Shown here piece by piece: positions 8,884 to 16,494 of a stretch of 64,000 nucleotides of DNA. The notes below the pieces were generated by a model. It did no database searches and was not told the origin of the DNA. It saw only the letters and a program-made list of their open reading frames with translations. The DNA comes from Massilia norwichensis (GTDB taxonomy: Bacteria; Pseudomonadota; Gammaproteobacteria; Burkholderiales; Burkholderiaceae_D). The DNA lies in NCBI RefSeq assembly GCF_024753245.1, contig NZ_JANUGX010000029.1, positions 1 to 64,000 of the forward strand. Direction: 5' to 3'. Numbering within the stretch: the first letter of the stretch is position 1; every line of letters begins with the position of its first letter. The translations under genes were made by a program, and so were the position numbers.

Positions 8884-11800
8884 ATGGAAACCCAGTCGCA
8901 AGCGCAGTCGCCGGCCCGCTTCCTGTCCTCGGTCGACATCTTGTCCCCCTTCACCGAAGAAGAGCTGGAGCAGCTGGCGGAGGCGATCCAGGTGCGCCAT
9001 TACGCCTTCGGCGACACGGTCTGCAAGGCCGGCGAACCCGCCGAGGGCCTGTTTGTCGTGAAGGCCGGTTCGGTGCGCGTGTTCGCCGATGAGAACGGCA
9101 AAGAAGTCAGCATCGGCGTCAGGAAGAGCGGCGAGGTCATCGGCGACATCGCCATGTTGCGCGACGTCCACCACGAACTGTCGGCGCGCGCCTCCCTCAA
9201 AACCGAACTGTGGTTCATCCCGCGCAGCGCGATCGAGCCGGTGCTGGCGCGCAACCAGGTGGCGCGCGACTTCGTTACCAGCTATGTCGCGATCAGTTCG
9301 GCCGGCGGCCTGGTGGCGCGCCTGTTCGATTTGCGCGGCAAGGTCGGCAAGGAGGAGCTGGAAGAATTCGTGCGCAGCGTCGGCGTCAAGCGGGTCGCGG
9401 CCGGCAAGGAGATCCTTGCGCAGGATGGGCGCGAAGACCGCCGCCTGTACGTGCTGCGCCAGGGGCAGGTCAAACTGACTTACCGCGATGGCACCGAAGA
9501 ATACACGCTGGCGACCCTGCAGGCGGGCGAGACCTTCGGCGAAAAAGCCTGTCTGATGCGCCAGGAACAGATGGCCTCGGCGGTGGCCGTCACACCCGCC
9601 ACCCTGCTGGTGATTCCGGAAAAGACCGCGCACGCCATCCTCGAGCGCAACGCCGGCCTGCGCGAGGTGCTGGAAGACCGCATCCGTTTTATCGAACGGG
9701 AACTGGAGCGCCAGAAAAAGCTGGCCGAGCGCCGCAAGCGCCCGCTGCGCCTGGACCTCGATGCGAAGCCGGAATTCGGCGAAAAGGTGATCCGCCGCTT
9801 CGCCCTGGTCGAGCAGGCCGAGGAGATGGATTGCGGGGCCGCCTGCCTGGCCATGCTGTGCCGCCACTACGGCCTGCAGATCACCCTGGGTAAATTGCGC
9901 GAACTGGCGAATGTGACGACCCAGGGCGCGACCCTGGACAGCCTGGCGCGCGCCGGCGAGACCCTCGGCTTTTCCAGCCGCGGCGTGCAATGCACCTTCG
10001 ACGCGCTGCAGGGTTTCGAGCTGCCCTTCATCGTGCACTGGGAGGGCTACCACTACGTGATCGTGTACGGCGTGTCGAAACGCCAGGTGTGGGTGGCCGA
10101 TCCGGCACTCGGTTTCCGCAAGCTGTCGGTCGAGGCCTTCGAGCGCGGCTGGAGCGGCACCTGCCTAATCTTTACCCCCAGCCAGGACATGGCGCAGGCC
10201 GCCGTCGAACGTTCGCCCTGGCTGCGCTTCGTCGCCTATCTGCGGCCTTACCGCAGCATCCTGCTGCACCTGTTCCTGGCCACCTTCGTGATCCAGATGC
10301 TGGGCATCGTGCCGCCCCTGATCATCCAGAACATCCTCGACGGCGTGGTGGTGCACCAGAACGTGAGCCTGCTGCACTTGCTGATTACCGGCCTGATCAT
10401 CGCCAACGTGTTCTCGCAGCTGATGGCCACCGTGCGCGCCTACCTGGCCAACTACATGGTGCGCAACCTCGACTTCTCGATGATGGCAGGCTTTTTCAAG
10501 CACACGATGTCGCTGCCCTTTTCCTTCTTCGCCAAACGTAAGACCGGCGACATCATCGCGCGCTTCCAGGAAAACCAGACCATCCGCGCCTTCCTGACGG
10601 AGTCGACCGTCACCACGATGCTGAACCTGCTGATGGTGTTCATCTATTTCAGCATCCTGTTCGTCTACAACGTCAAGCTGACCCTGCTGCTGATCGCCTT
10701 CGTCATCCCGATCATGGCGCTGACGATCCTGACCACCCCGCACATCAAGCAGTACGCGCGCGAGGTCTTCAATGCCTCGACCGATGCGCACGCTTTCCTG
10801 ATGGAGGCGCTGGGCGGCGTCGAGACCATCAAGGGCATGGGCAGCGAGCGGCCGGTGCGCCTGAAATGGGAAAAGAAATACGTCAAGGCACTCGATACGC
10901 AATACCGTGCGCAGCAATTCAATATCCTGGTGGGCCTGGCCAGCCAGTTGCTGAATGCCGGCACCACGATCGCCATCCTGTGGGCCGGCGCCAGCCTGGT
11001 GCTCGAGCACGAACTGACAATCGGCCAGCTGATCGCCTTCAATGCGCTGATGGGCAGCGTGCTCGCACCGCTGATGGGCCTGGTCGCGCTGTGGAGCCGG
11101 CTGGCCGACGCCGGCGTGGCGATGGAGCGACTCGGGGACGTGCTCGACATCGAGCCGGAACAAAAGCCGCTTGATGCCGCCAGCCGGGTGGTGCTGCCCG
11201 ACCTGCAGGGCGATTTGAAACTCGAGAACGTGTATTTCCGCTACGGCGGCGACGACACCGCCTACGTGCTGGACAACATCAACATCGACATCCGGCGCGG
11301 CGAGCTGATTGCGATCGTCGGGCGCAGCGGTTCCGGTAAAACCACGCTGGCCAAGCTGCTGGTCGGCTTTTATATGCCCAGCGACGGCAAGATTCTTATC
11401 GACGGCTACGACATGGCCGCCATCGACAAGGATTATTATCGCGCCCAGGTCGGCTACGTCATGCAGAGCAACCTGCTGTTTTCGGGGACGGTTGCCGAGA
11501 ACATTGCCAGCGGCGACGAGAGCCCGGACCGCCGCCGCATCGAGCAGGTAGCGAAAATGGCGGATGCGCACGCCTTCATCAGCAAGATGCCGCTCGGCTA
11601 CGAGCAAGTCGTGGGCGAGCGCGGCGTCGGCTTATCCGGGGGCCAGGTGCAGCGCCTGTGCATTGCGCGCGCCCTGTATCACGACCCGAGATTGCTGGTA
11701 TTCGACGAAGCCACCTCGGCCTTGGACACCCAGTCCGAGAGCAATATCATCGCCAACATGCACGACATCCTGGCCGGGCGCACGGCCGTGATCATTGCGC

Positions 11801-11943
11801 ACCGGCTCAGCACCATCATGCGCGCCGACAAGATTGTGGTGCTGTACGAGGGGCACATCGCCGAGCAGGGCCGGCATGAGGAATTGCTGGCGCGGCGCGG
11901 CATGTACTACGAACTCGTGCAGAAGCAATTGGCGGCTGCATGA
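8884..11943 (+). CDS. Peptidase-containing ABC exporter with two cNMP-binding domains
   Basis: This 1019-residue fusion is the core of the cluster. Residues 15-135 and about 145-275 are two cyclic-nucleotide-binding folds. Residues about 303-435 form a C39 bacteriocin-processing peptidase with the oxyanion Gln311, nucleophile Cys317 (EMDCGAAC), His390 (GYHYVIVYG) and Asp406 (VADPALG), so it looks active. A six-helix ABC membrane domain follows, then a nucleotide-binding domain with Walker A GRSGSGKTT, signature LSGGQVQR, Walker B LLVFDEATSALD and the H-loop AHRLS. C39 exporters cut leader peptides after GG and export the core. The eight precursors at 14067-16779 are obvious substrates. Nucleotide control through the N-terminal domains is inferred; I cannot tell cAMP from c-di-GMP binding. 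Confidence 0.93.
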   Translation: METQSQAQSPARFLSSVDILSPFTEEELEQLAEAIQVRHYAFGDTVCKAGEPAEGLFVVKAGSVRVFADENGKEVSIGVRKSGEVIGDIAMLRDVHHELSARASLKTELWFIPRSAIEPVLARNQVARDFVTSYVAISSAGGLVARLFDLRGKVGKEELEEFVRSVGVKRVAAGKEILAQDGREDRRLYVLRQGQVKLTYRDGTEEYTLATLQAGETFGEKACLMRQEQMASAVAVTPATLLVIPEKTAHAILERNAGLREVLEDRIRFIERELERQKKLAERRKRPLRLDLDAKPEFGEKVIRRFALVEQAEEMDCGAACLAMLCRHYGLQITLGKLRELANVTTQGATLDSLARAGETLGFSSRGVQCTFDALQGFELPFIVHWEGYHYVIVYGVSKRQVWVADPALGFRKLSVEAFERGWSGTCLIFTPSQDMAQAAVERSPWLRFVAYLRPYRSILLHLFLATFVIQMLGIVPPLIIQNILDGVVVHQNVSLLHLLITGLIIANVFSQLMATVRAYLANYMVRNLDFSMMAGFFKHTMSLPFSFFAKRKTGDIIARFQENQTIRAFLTESTVTTMLNLLMVFIYFSILFVYNVKLTLLLIAFVIPIMALTILTTPHIKQYAREVFNASTDAHAFLMEALGGVETIKGMGSERPVRLKWEKKYVKALDTQYRAQQFNILVGLASQLLNAGTTIAILWAGASLVLEHELTIGQLIAFNALMGSVLAPLMGLVALWSRLADAGVAMERLGDVLDIEPEQKPLDAASRVVLPDLQGDLKLENVYFRYGGDDTAYVLDNINIDIRRGELIAIVGRSGSGKTTLAKLLVGFYMPSDGKILIDGYDMAAIDKDYYRAQVGYVMQSNLLFSGTVAENIASGDESPDRRRIEQVAKMADAHAFISKMPLGYEQVVGERGVGLSGGQVQRLCIARALYHDPRLLVFDEATSALDTQSESNIIANMHDILAGRTAVIIAHRLSTIMRADKIVVLYEGHIAEQGRHEELLARRGMYYELVQKQLAAA

Positions 11944-13292
11944 AACTGTTCAACCAGAACCTGCCGCCGCGCGGCACCATGATGTCCTATGCCGGCCTGC
12001 TGGAGCGGCTCGAGATCCTGCGCTCGACGCTGCGCTGGGCGAACAGCCTGGACCGGCCGGAAATCGAGAAGCTGCTGCGCCAGGCGAATGCCGTGCGCGA
12101 CGAGGTGATGCAGTTGTCGCACAAGGAGCGTTTCATTCAAGCGCTCGGCAGTCAGCCCGACAGGCAGCCTGACAGGCAGCCCGACCGGCAGCCTGCGGAA
12201 CCGCTCGAACCGGCGCCGGGCGAACGCAAGCAGGCGCTGCTGGCGCGCAGCTTCGTATTCGAGGGCACTTTCGGCGACAACCCACGTCTGCTCGACGCGC
12301 TCGAGATCGCGGAAAAGGCGGCGCCGACCGACTTGCCGGTGCTGATCGACGGCGAGAGCGGCACCGGCAAGGAATTGATGGCCAAGGTTGTCCACGCCAA
12401 CGGTTCGCGCGCCGATAAACCGTATATCTCCGTCAACTGCGGCGCGATTCCCGAAAGCCTGATCGAGTCCGAACTGTTCGGCCACAAACGCGGCGCTTTC
12501 ACGGGCGCGGCCACCGACCGCAAGGGCAAGTTCGAAAGCGCGCATAAAGGCACGATCTTCCTCGACGAGATCGGCGAATTGCCGCTGCAGGGACAAGTCA
12601 AATTGCTGCGCGTGCTGCAGTCGCACGAGATCCAGCGTGTCGGCTCCGACGAGACCATTGCCGTCGATGCGCGCATCGTCGCCGCCACCAACAAAAACCT
12701 GCGCAAGCTGATCGAACAGGGACAGTTCCGCGAAGACCTGTTTTATCGCCTCAGCGTGATCCACGTGAGCCTGCCGCCGCTGCGCGAACGCAAGGACGAG
12801 ATCCCGCTGCTGCTGGCGTATTACGGTGATGAGGCGGCCGAAGCACTCAAGCGGCGTCCGGTGGTGCTCAGTCCGCGCCTGCGCGACTTCCTGCTCACGT
12901 ACGCCTACCCCGGCAACATCCGCGAGTTGCGCAACCTGATGTACCGCCTGTCCTGCCTGGCGGGCGAGGTCGCCGACCTGGCGCAGCTGCCGGAAGACAT
13001 CCGCCCCGCCGCGCCGGCGCCGGCGCCGGTCTCCACCGCATCGATCGCAGTGCCGGTTTCAACTGCGATGGCGGCCCCGGCTGCCCCGCCGCCCTCGCTG
13101 GCCGAAGCCAAGCGCCAGGCGAGCGACGAAGCCGAGCGCGCCTGCCTGGAGCGTGGCCTGAAGGATGTCGGCGGCACCGTGGCCGAACTGGCGCGGCGCT
13201 GGGACATGAACCGCTCCCACCTGCAGATCTTGCTTAAGAAACATGGCCTGCATTCGAAGGATTTTCGGCAGCGCGACCCGAATGCCCATTGA
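11940..13292 (+). CDS. Sigma-54-dependent activator (AAA+, Fis-type HTH)
   Basis: This 450-residue bacterial enhancer-binding protein begins with a short helical region without a receiver or GAF domain. A PDRQ repeat linker follows at about residues 73-84. The AAA+ core has Walker A GESGTGKE (138-145), the sigma-54 contact loop GAFTGA (185-190), Walker B TIFLDEIGE and the arginine-finger region REDLFYRLSV. The C-terminus is a Fis-type helix-turn-helix near GGTVAELARRWDMNRSHLQ. Its ATG overlaps the exporter stop by 4 nt, so the two are co-translated. Two -24/-12 promoter matches lie before the peptide operons at 15713-15728 and 16842-16857; they are its most likely targets. With no sensory domain, control may come from protein partners or phosphorylation by the cluster kinase. 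Confidence 0.92.
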   Translation: MKLFNQNLPPRGTMMSYAGLLERLEILRSTLRWANSLDRPEIEKLLRQANAVRDEVMQLSHKERFIQALGSQPDRQPDRQPDRQPAEPLEPAPGERKQALLARSFVFEGTFGDNPRLLDALEIAEKAAPTDLPVLIDGESGTGKELMAKVVHANGSRADKPYISVNCGAIPESLIESELFGHKRGAFTGAATDRKGKFESAHKGTIFLDEIGELPLQGQVKLLRVLQSHEIQRVGSDETIAVDARIVAATNKNLRKLIEQGQFREDLFYRLSVIHVSLPPLRERKDEIPLLLAYYGDEAAEALKRRPVVLSPRLRDFLLTYAYPGNIRELRNLMYRLSCLAGEVADLAQLPEDIRPAAPAPAPVSTASIAVPVSTAMAAPAAPPPSLAEAKRQASDEAERACLERGLKDVGGTVAELARRWDMNRSHLQILLKKHGLHSKDFRQRDPNAH

Positions 13293-13294
13293 GC

Positions 13295-14062
13295 TCATAG
13301 CGAAGGATTGAGCACCGTCTGGTCCGGCTCCACATCGTCCGCCCGCACCACCACCACCGAAATATTGTCGCGCCCGCCCGCGGCCAGGGCCAGCCGGATC
13401 AGCATATCGGCCGCCTGTGCGCAATCGCCGCCGGTCAAGGCACCGAACATGGCATCCACGCCGACCGCATTGCTCAAGCCATCGCTGCATAGCAAAAACA
13501 TGTCGCCATCGCTGACCTGCACCTGCACCTCGTCCAGCTCCAGCGTCGTCGCCGCGCCGAGCGCGCGGGTGATCATGTTCGCGCCCGGATACGCAGACGC
13601 TTCCTCGCGCGACAAGTGGTTTTTGGCTTGCAGTTCCTCGAACTGGTTGTGGTCGCGCGTGAGCTGGTGCAGGCTGCCGCCGCGGCACAGATAAATGCGG
13701 CTGTCGCCGGCCCAGAGGCAGACGCCGGTGCGGCCGGATGCCAGCAGCAGCACCAGGGTGGTGCCGATCACCGGCACGTTGCGGGCGATCGCTTCAGTCA
13801 CCAGCGCGCTGTTCACGCCAAGCAGGCACACGCGCGCCTGCGCGACCGCCTGCTGCAGCGGCTCGCCGGCCGGCAGCGCGTCCAGCGCCTCGACCGTCAT
13901 CCGGCTTGCCACTTCGCCGTAGGCGTGTCCGCCCATGCCGTCGGCCACGGCCCACAGGCGCCGTTCCGGCCGGTTCAACAACATATCCTCGTTATTGCTG
14001 CGCACCAGGCCGATGTCGGTGCGCGCCGCCGAGGTCCAGCGAAGTTGCGCTTCTTCGCTCAT
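13295..14062 (-). CDS. PP2C-family Ser/Thr protein phosphatase
   Basis: This 255-residue cytoplasmic PP2C phosphatase has the family metal-binding motifs: ADGMGGH (40-46), WAGDSRIYL (118-125), CSDGLSN (192-198) and GGRDNISVVVV (229-239). The family removes phosphate from Ser/Thr of kinase targets. I chose the ATG at 14062 because the PP2C fold starts there; an in-frame ATG at 14122 would overlap the upstream peptide gene. It is the last gene of the P5-P4-P3-P2-P1 operon, 4 nt after peptide P1, and is convergent with the sigma-54 activator gene with 2 nt between stops. It probably opposes the membrane kinase at 17021-19090, as PppA opposes PpkA in T6SSs. Confidence 0.9.
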   Translation of the reverse strand: MSEEAQLRWTSAARTDIGLVRSNNEDMLLNRPERRLWAVADGMGGHAYGEVASRMTVEALDALPAGEPLQQAVAQARVCLLGVNSALVTEAIARNVPVIGTTLVLLLASGRTGVCLWAGDSRIYLCRGGSLHQLTRDHNQFEELQAKNHLSREEASAYPGANMITRALGAATTLELDEVQVQVSDGDMFLLCSDGLSNAVGVDAMFGALTGGDCAQAADMLIRLALAAGGRDNISVVVVRADDVEPDQTVLNPSL

Positions 14063-14066
14063 GCCA

Positions 14067-14354
14067 TCAAAGGGTTCCGTTATTGGTACTGCGCTCGTCC
14101 ACGCCGACGGTGATGACCGCATTCGGCGCCGTGTTGCTGACCTTGACCGACTGGAACTGGTTGATCATCTGGTCGGCGTAATTGTTGATCTGGTAAAAAT
14201 TGATGACCGGCTGTGCGCTGCGCGATTGGGCCGGCAGGTAGGGCTGGATCCAGCCGAAACACCAGCCCGCGCCATCGCCGCCGCGGATGCGGGCCATCGC
14301 TGGCGCATCCAGGGTCTGGTCGCAGCGAAGATCGTTGATGCGGATGTAAGCCAT
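14067..14354 (-). CDS. Double-glycine precursor peptide P1 (outlier core, 95 aa)
   Basis: P1 has the cluster leader: INDL at residues 6-9, LD at 15-16, Met20, and IRGG ending at 26. The core of 69 residues is unlike the two main families. It starts DGAGWCFGWIQPYLPAQSR and continues through Asn/Gln-rich stretches (INFYQINNYADQMINQF) to ERSTNNGTL. Cleavage after Gly26 by the C39 domain is predicted. It is the fifth peptide of the second operon, directly before the phosphatase, and follows a stable intercistronic hairpin (14395-14434). No strong ribosome site is visible, which may mean lower expression. No known bacteriocin is recognised. Confidence 0.8.
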   Translation of the reverse strand: MAYIRINDLRCDQTLDAPAMARIRGGDGAGWCFGWIQPYLPAQSRSAQPVINFYQINNYADQMINQFQSVKVSNTAPNAVITVGVDERSTNNGTL

Positions 14355-14394
14355 GATGGGAAGACAAGTCGAATGCAGCTTTGGTTCAATGTTT

Positions 14395-14434
14395 GGTGGA
14401 GGCCGCGAGGCGTGTCCGGCCTTCGGCCTCCACC
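14395..14434 (-). promoter_or_regulatory. Intercistronic hairpin between P2 and P1
   Basis: A perfect 11-bp inverted repeat, GGTGGAGGCCG with CGGCCTCCACC, encloses an 18-nt loop in the 88-nt space between P2 and P1. No U-run follows on the minus strand, so an mRNA-stability or processing element is more likely than a terminator. Confidence 0.55.
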
Positions 14435-14442
14435 GGTCAGGT

Positions 14443-14724
14443 TCAGCCAACCAGCAGGTTGTTCTGGCCGTACTGGTGGGTGTTGTTCTTCACATCCACG
14501 CAATCGATGAAGGCCGAGCCGTTGGCGGTCGCGTTGACGACCTTCTGCAGCTGGGTCAGGTCCTGGGATGCGTCCAGCGACGAGCTGACGTGCGCCGGTT
14601 GGGGCGACGGGAACCAGGGGCCGTAGCCGCCTTTGCCGCTGCCGTGACCGCCGCGTACGGCCGCCATGCCGGCATGGTCGAGTTCCTGGGTGCAGGCCAG
14701 ATCTTTGATGCTCAGGTTTTTCAT
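14443..14724 (-). CDS. Double-glycine precursor peptide P2 (family A core)
   Basis: This 93-residue precursor has the 26-residue leader (IKDL at 6-9, ELD at 14-16, Met20, VRGG at 23-26). The 67-residue core belongs to family A with P4, P5 and P8. It has a Gly/Pro/aromatic-rich start, SSSLDASQDLTQLQ, NATANGSAFI, then NNT and a C-terminal QYGQNNLLVG. AAGGAG stands before the ATG. It is the fourth peptide of operon P5-P1. The end motif Q-x-G-x-x-N resembles one curlin half-repeat. Cleavage and export by the adjacent C39 ABC transporter are inferred. Confidence 0.85.
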   Translation of the reverse strand: MKNLSIKDLACTQELDHAGMAAVRGGHGSGKGGYGPWFPSPQPAHVSSSLDASQDLTQLQKVVNATANGSAFIDCVDVKNNTHQYGQNNLLVG

Positions 14725-14760
14725 GATAATGCTCCTTGATAAATAAACGGTATAAACGAT

Positions 14761-15030
14761 TTACAGCGGGATGGCAGCGTTGTTGGCTGCCCATTGCAGC
14801 GGGCTCAGGGTCACGTCGGGACCGACGAAGCCGGGACCGATCACGCCGTTGTTGTTCAGGACGTTGACCTTGATGTCCTGCACCTGGCCGATGCGCTGGT
14901 CGAGGTTCAGGTTGACGTTGACGTTGGGGCCGAAGCTGCCGACGCCTTTGGTACCGCCGCGCACCACGGACATCGAACGCTTGTCCAGTTCGCGTGTACG
15001 GGCCAGGTCTTGAATCACGATCGATGACAT
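14761..15030 (-). CDS. Double-glycine precursor peptide P3 (family B core)
   Basis: This 89-residue precursor has the shared leader ending VRGG at residue 26. The 63-residue core is family B, shared with P7: a repetitive NVNVNLNLDQRIGQ segment, QDIKVNVLNNNGVIG, GFVGP and an end with LSPLQWA. There is no cysteine, and the alternating polar/hydrophobic Asn-rich strands suggest beta structure. GGAG precedes the ATG. It follows P4 by 23 nt. Like family A, I do not recognise it as any described bacteriocin. Confidence 0.85.
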   Translation of the reverse strand: MSSIVIQDLARTRELDKRSMSVVRGGTKGVGSFGPNVNVNLNLDQRIGQVQDIKVNVLNNNGVIGPGFVGPDVTLSPLQWAANNAAIPL

Positions 15031-15053
15031 GCTGTTCTCCTTGCGTGGCCGGG

Positions 15054-15335
15054 TCAGCCGACCAGCAGGTTGTTCTGGCCGAACTGCGAGGTGTTGTTGG
15101 TCACATGCACGCCGGAGATGAAGGCCGAGCCGTCGGCAGTCTCGTTGACCACTTGCTGGGCCTGGCGCAAATCCTGCGAGGCATCGATCGATTTGTTATA
15201 CGAAGGCGCCGTGAACAGCGCATACGAAGGCATCCCCATGTAGCCGCCGGCTTTGTGGCCGCCGCGCACGCCGGACATTTCTTGATGGCTGAGTTCGGCG
15301 GTGCAAGCCAGGTCTTTGATGGTCAAGGTGTTCAT
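15054..15335 (-). CDS. Double-glycine precursor peptide P4 (family A core)
   Basis: This 93-residue precursor has the shared leader (IKDL, AEL, Met20, VRGG ending at 26) and a family A core of 67 residues. The core is Gly/Tyr/Ser-rich at first, then SIDASQDLRQAQQ, ETADGSAFISGV, VTNNTSQFGQNN and a final LLVG. AGGAG stands before the ATG. The P4-P3 pair (A then B core) mirrors the P8-P7 pair in the other operon, which suggests block duplication. It is a likely substrate of the exporter at 8884-11943. Confidence 0.85.
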   Translation of the reverse strand: MNTLTIKDLACTAELSHQEMSGVRGGHKAGGYMGMPSYALFTAPSYNKSIDASQDLRQAQQVVNETADGSAFISGVHVTNNTSQFGQNNLLVG

Positions 15336-15368
15336 GTCGTTCTCCTAGGATGGGTTGAAGTGGGGCTG

Positions 15369-15641
15369 TTACAGCACGGCGATGTTGTTCTGGCCGAATT
15401 GATCGGTGTTGTTGGTGACGTGAACGCCGGACACGAAGGCCGAGCCGTTGGCGGTCAGGTTCTGCACGTCCTGCAGTTGCATCAGGCTCTGGTCGGTCTT
15501 GATCGACGAGTTATACGAGGGGCTGTAGACCGGCATCCACGGCATGCTCATGCTCTTGCCATGGCCGCCGCGCACGGCAGCCATGTCGTTGCGGTCCAGT
15601 TCGGCGGTACGGGACAGGTCTTTGATGATCAGGGTTTTCAT
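15369..15641 (-). CDS. Double-glycine precursor peptide P5 (family A core)
   Basis: This 90-residue precursor is the first gene of the second peptide operon. The ATG is at 15641 with an AAGGAG site before it. The leader ends VRGG at residue 26. The family A core has a Met/Pro/Tyr-rich start (SMSMPWMPVYSPSYNSS), then QSLMQLQDVQN, TANGSAFVSGV, VTNNTDQFGQNN and IAVL. It lies about 60 nt after the transcription start predicted from the sigma-54 promoter at 15713-15728. QFGQNNIA matches the curlin pattern Q-x-G-x-x-N-x-A. Confidence 0.85.
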   Translation of the reverse strand: MKTLIIKDLSRTAELDRNDMAAVRGGHGKSMSMPWMPVYSPSYNSSIKTDQSLMQLQDVQNLTANGSAFVSGVHVTNNTDQFGQNNIAVL

Positions 15642-15712
15642 TGCGTTTCTCCTTGCAGTGTGTATCGAGGTTTGGTTGGAAGAGCGCTTTGTTTTGCGCT
15701 CGATTAGGTATG

Positions 15713-15728
15713 AGCAGAATGCGTGCCA
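15713..15728 (-). promoter_or_regulatory. Sigma-54 (-24/-12) promoter of the P5-P1-phosphatase operon
   Basis: Read on the minus strand, TGGCACG is followed by 4 nt and then CTGCT. The invariant GG and GC doublets have the required spacing and only one -12 base deviates from TTGCW. The sequence GGGCCTGGCACGC here is identical over 13 nt to the promoter before P8. The predicted start is near 15702, about 60 nt before P5. The activator encoded at 11940-13292 is the likely partner. Confidence 0.8.
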
Positions 15729-15867
15729 GGCCCTGAATCGCCTTGTCAGCGGCCTTTTGTTGACGGGCTGTCTTCGTTTTCGCACTGTGGACCGGCGATC
15801 TGGTGGGACAAGACCAACAGCCGTTTGCTGACTGTATGACGGGGCCCAACACCAGGCTGGAGCAGCG

Positions 15868-15899
15868 CAAAAAAAACGCCCGGTCTTGCGGACCGGGCG
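15868..15899 (-). terminator. Rho-independent terminator after P6
   Basis: A perfect 9-bp stem (GACCGGGCG pairing with CGCCCGGTC) with a 5-nt loop at 15877-15899 is followed on the minus strand by eight U residues. It lies 35 nt after the P6 stop and separates operon P8-P7-P6 from operon P5 to phosphatase, which restarts at the sigma-54 promoter at 15713-15728. Confidence 0.88.
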
Positions 15900-15933
15900 G
15901 CTTGGATGCAGCGGGCTAAACAATATAAACGGT

Positions 15934-16128
15934 TTATTTGTTTTGTTTGGTAGTGGCGTCGCGAGGCATGGCGCCGGTCTTGAAGTCGACGATGCGTGGC
16001 GCGGATGCCGGCGCAGTTCCGGCCGCCCGCACCTGCGAACGCAGCCGCGAACCGCCGCTGATCGCCTGCATTGCCTTGCGATCCAGTTCCAGGTTGTCCG
16101 ATAAATCCTTGATGACGATGGTGGCCAT
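15934..16128 (-). CDS. Double-glycine precursor peptide P6 (short outlier core)
   Basis: This 64-residue precursor starts at the ATG at 16128, which has an AAGGAG site; an upstream in-frame ATG at 16164 falls in the hairpin region. The leader keeps IKDL, LELD and Met20 but ends AISGG instead of AVRGG, still with the glycines at 25-26. The 38-residue core is basic and Ala/Arg-rich (SRLRSQVRAAGTAPASAPR, ending TTKQNK) and has no family A or B motif. It may be a decaying or specialised member. It is the last gene of its operon, between a 16-bp hairpin and the terminator. Confidence 0.75.
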   Translation of the reverse strand: MATIVIKDLSDNLELDRKAMQAISGGSRLRSQVRAAGTAPASAPRIVDFKTGAMPRDATTKQNK

Positions 16129-16149
16129 GATGTTCTCCTTGAAAACGGG

Positions 16150-16186
16150 TGCCAGCCCGGCCATCGCAAGGATGGCCGGGCTGGCA
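16150..16186 (-). promoter_or_regulatory. 16-bp perfect hairpin between P7 and P6
   Basis: TGCCAGCCCGGCCATC pairs without mismatch with GATGGCCGGGCTGGCA across a GCAAG loop. It sits between the P7 stop and the P6 ribosome site, followed by CCCGTTTTC on the minus strand. With only four Us it may be a partial terminator or an mRNA 3' stabiliser that keeps P8-P7 messages above P6. Confidence 0.7.
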
Positions 16187-16204
16187 GGGATGTGGGGCGA
16201 GATA

Positions 16205-16465
16205 TCAGAAGCGCGGCAGGCTCGCCTCGTTCTTCGCCCACTGTAGCGGGCTCAGTTCGATACTGGGACCCGTGAAACCGGCGCCGATCACGCCGTTGTT
16301 GTTCAGCACGTTCACGCCGATGTCCTGGAACTGCGCGATCTGCTGGTTGAGCGCAATCTTGACGTTGACATTCGGTGCGCCCAGCACGCCGCCGCGGACC
16401 GCCGCCATCGCATGGCGGTCGAGACGGCTTGCATGCGCGAGGTCGTGGATCTGGATGGAAGACAT
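16205..16465 (-). CDS. Double-glycine precursor peptide P7 (family B core)
   Basis: This 86-residue precursor has the common leader (IHDL at 6-9, LD at 15-16, Met20, VRGG at 23-26). The core is family B as in P3: NVNVKIALNQQIAQ, FQDIGVNVLNNNGVIG, GFTGP, and an end with LSPLQWAKNEASLP. AAGGAG stands before the ATG. It follows P8 by 29 nt. P7 and P3 are clear paralogues. Confidence 0.85.
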   Translation of the reverse strand: MSSIQIHDLAHASRLDRHAMAAVRGGVLGAPNVNVKIALNQQIAQFQDIGVNVLNNNGVIGAGFTGPSIELSPLQWAKNEASLPRF

Positions 16466-16494
16466 AAAATTTCTCCTTTGGTTCGGTGTCTTCT

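Noticed and set aside
10165-11607. Long minus-strand open frame (480 codons) opposite the exporter gene
   Set aside because: It is antisense to clear exporter motifs and its translation is His/Gln/Asp-rich low complexity typical of reversed GC-rich coding DNA.
12150-12200. PDRQ tandem repeat as a mobile or CRISPR repeat
   Set aside because: It is a three-unit in-frame linker repeat inside the sigma-54 activator.
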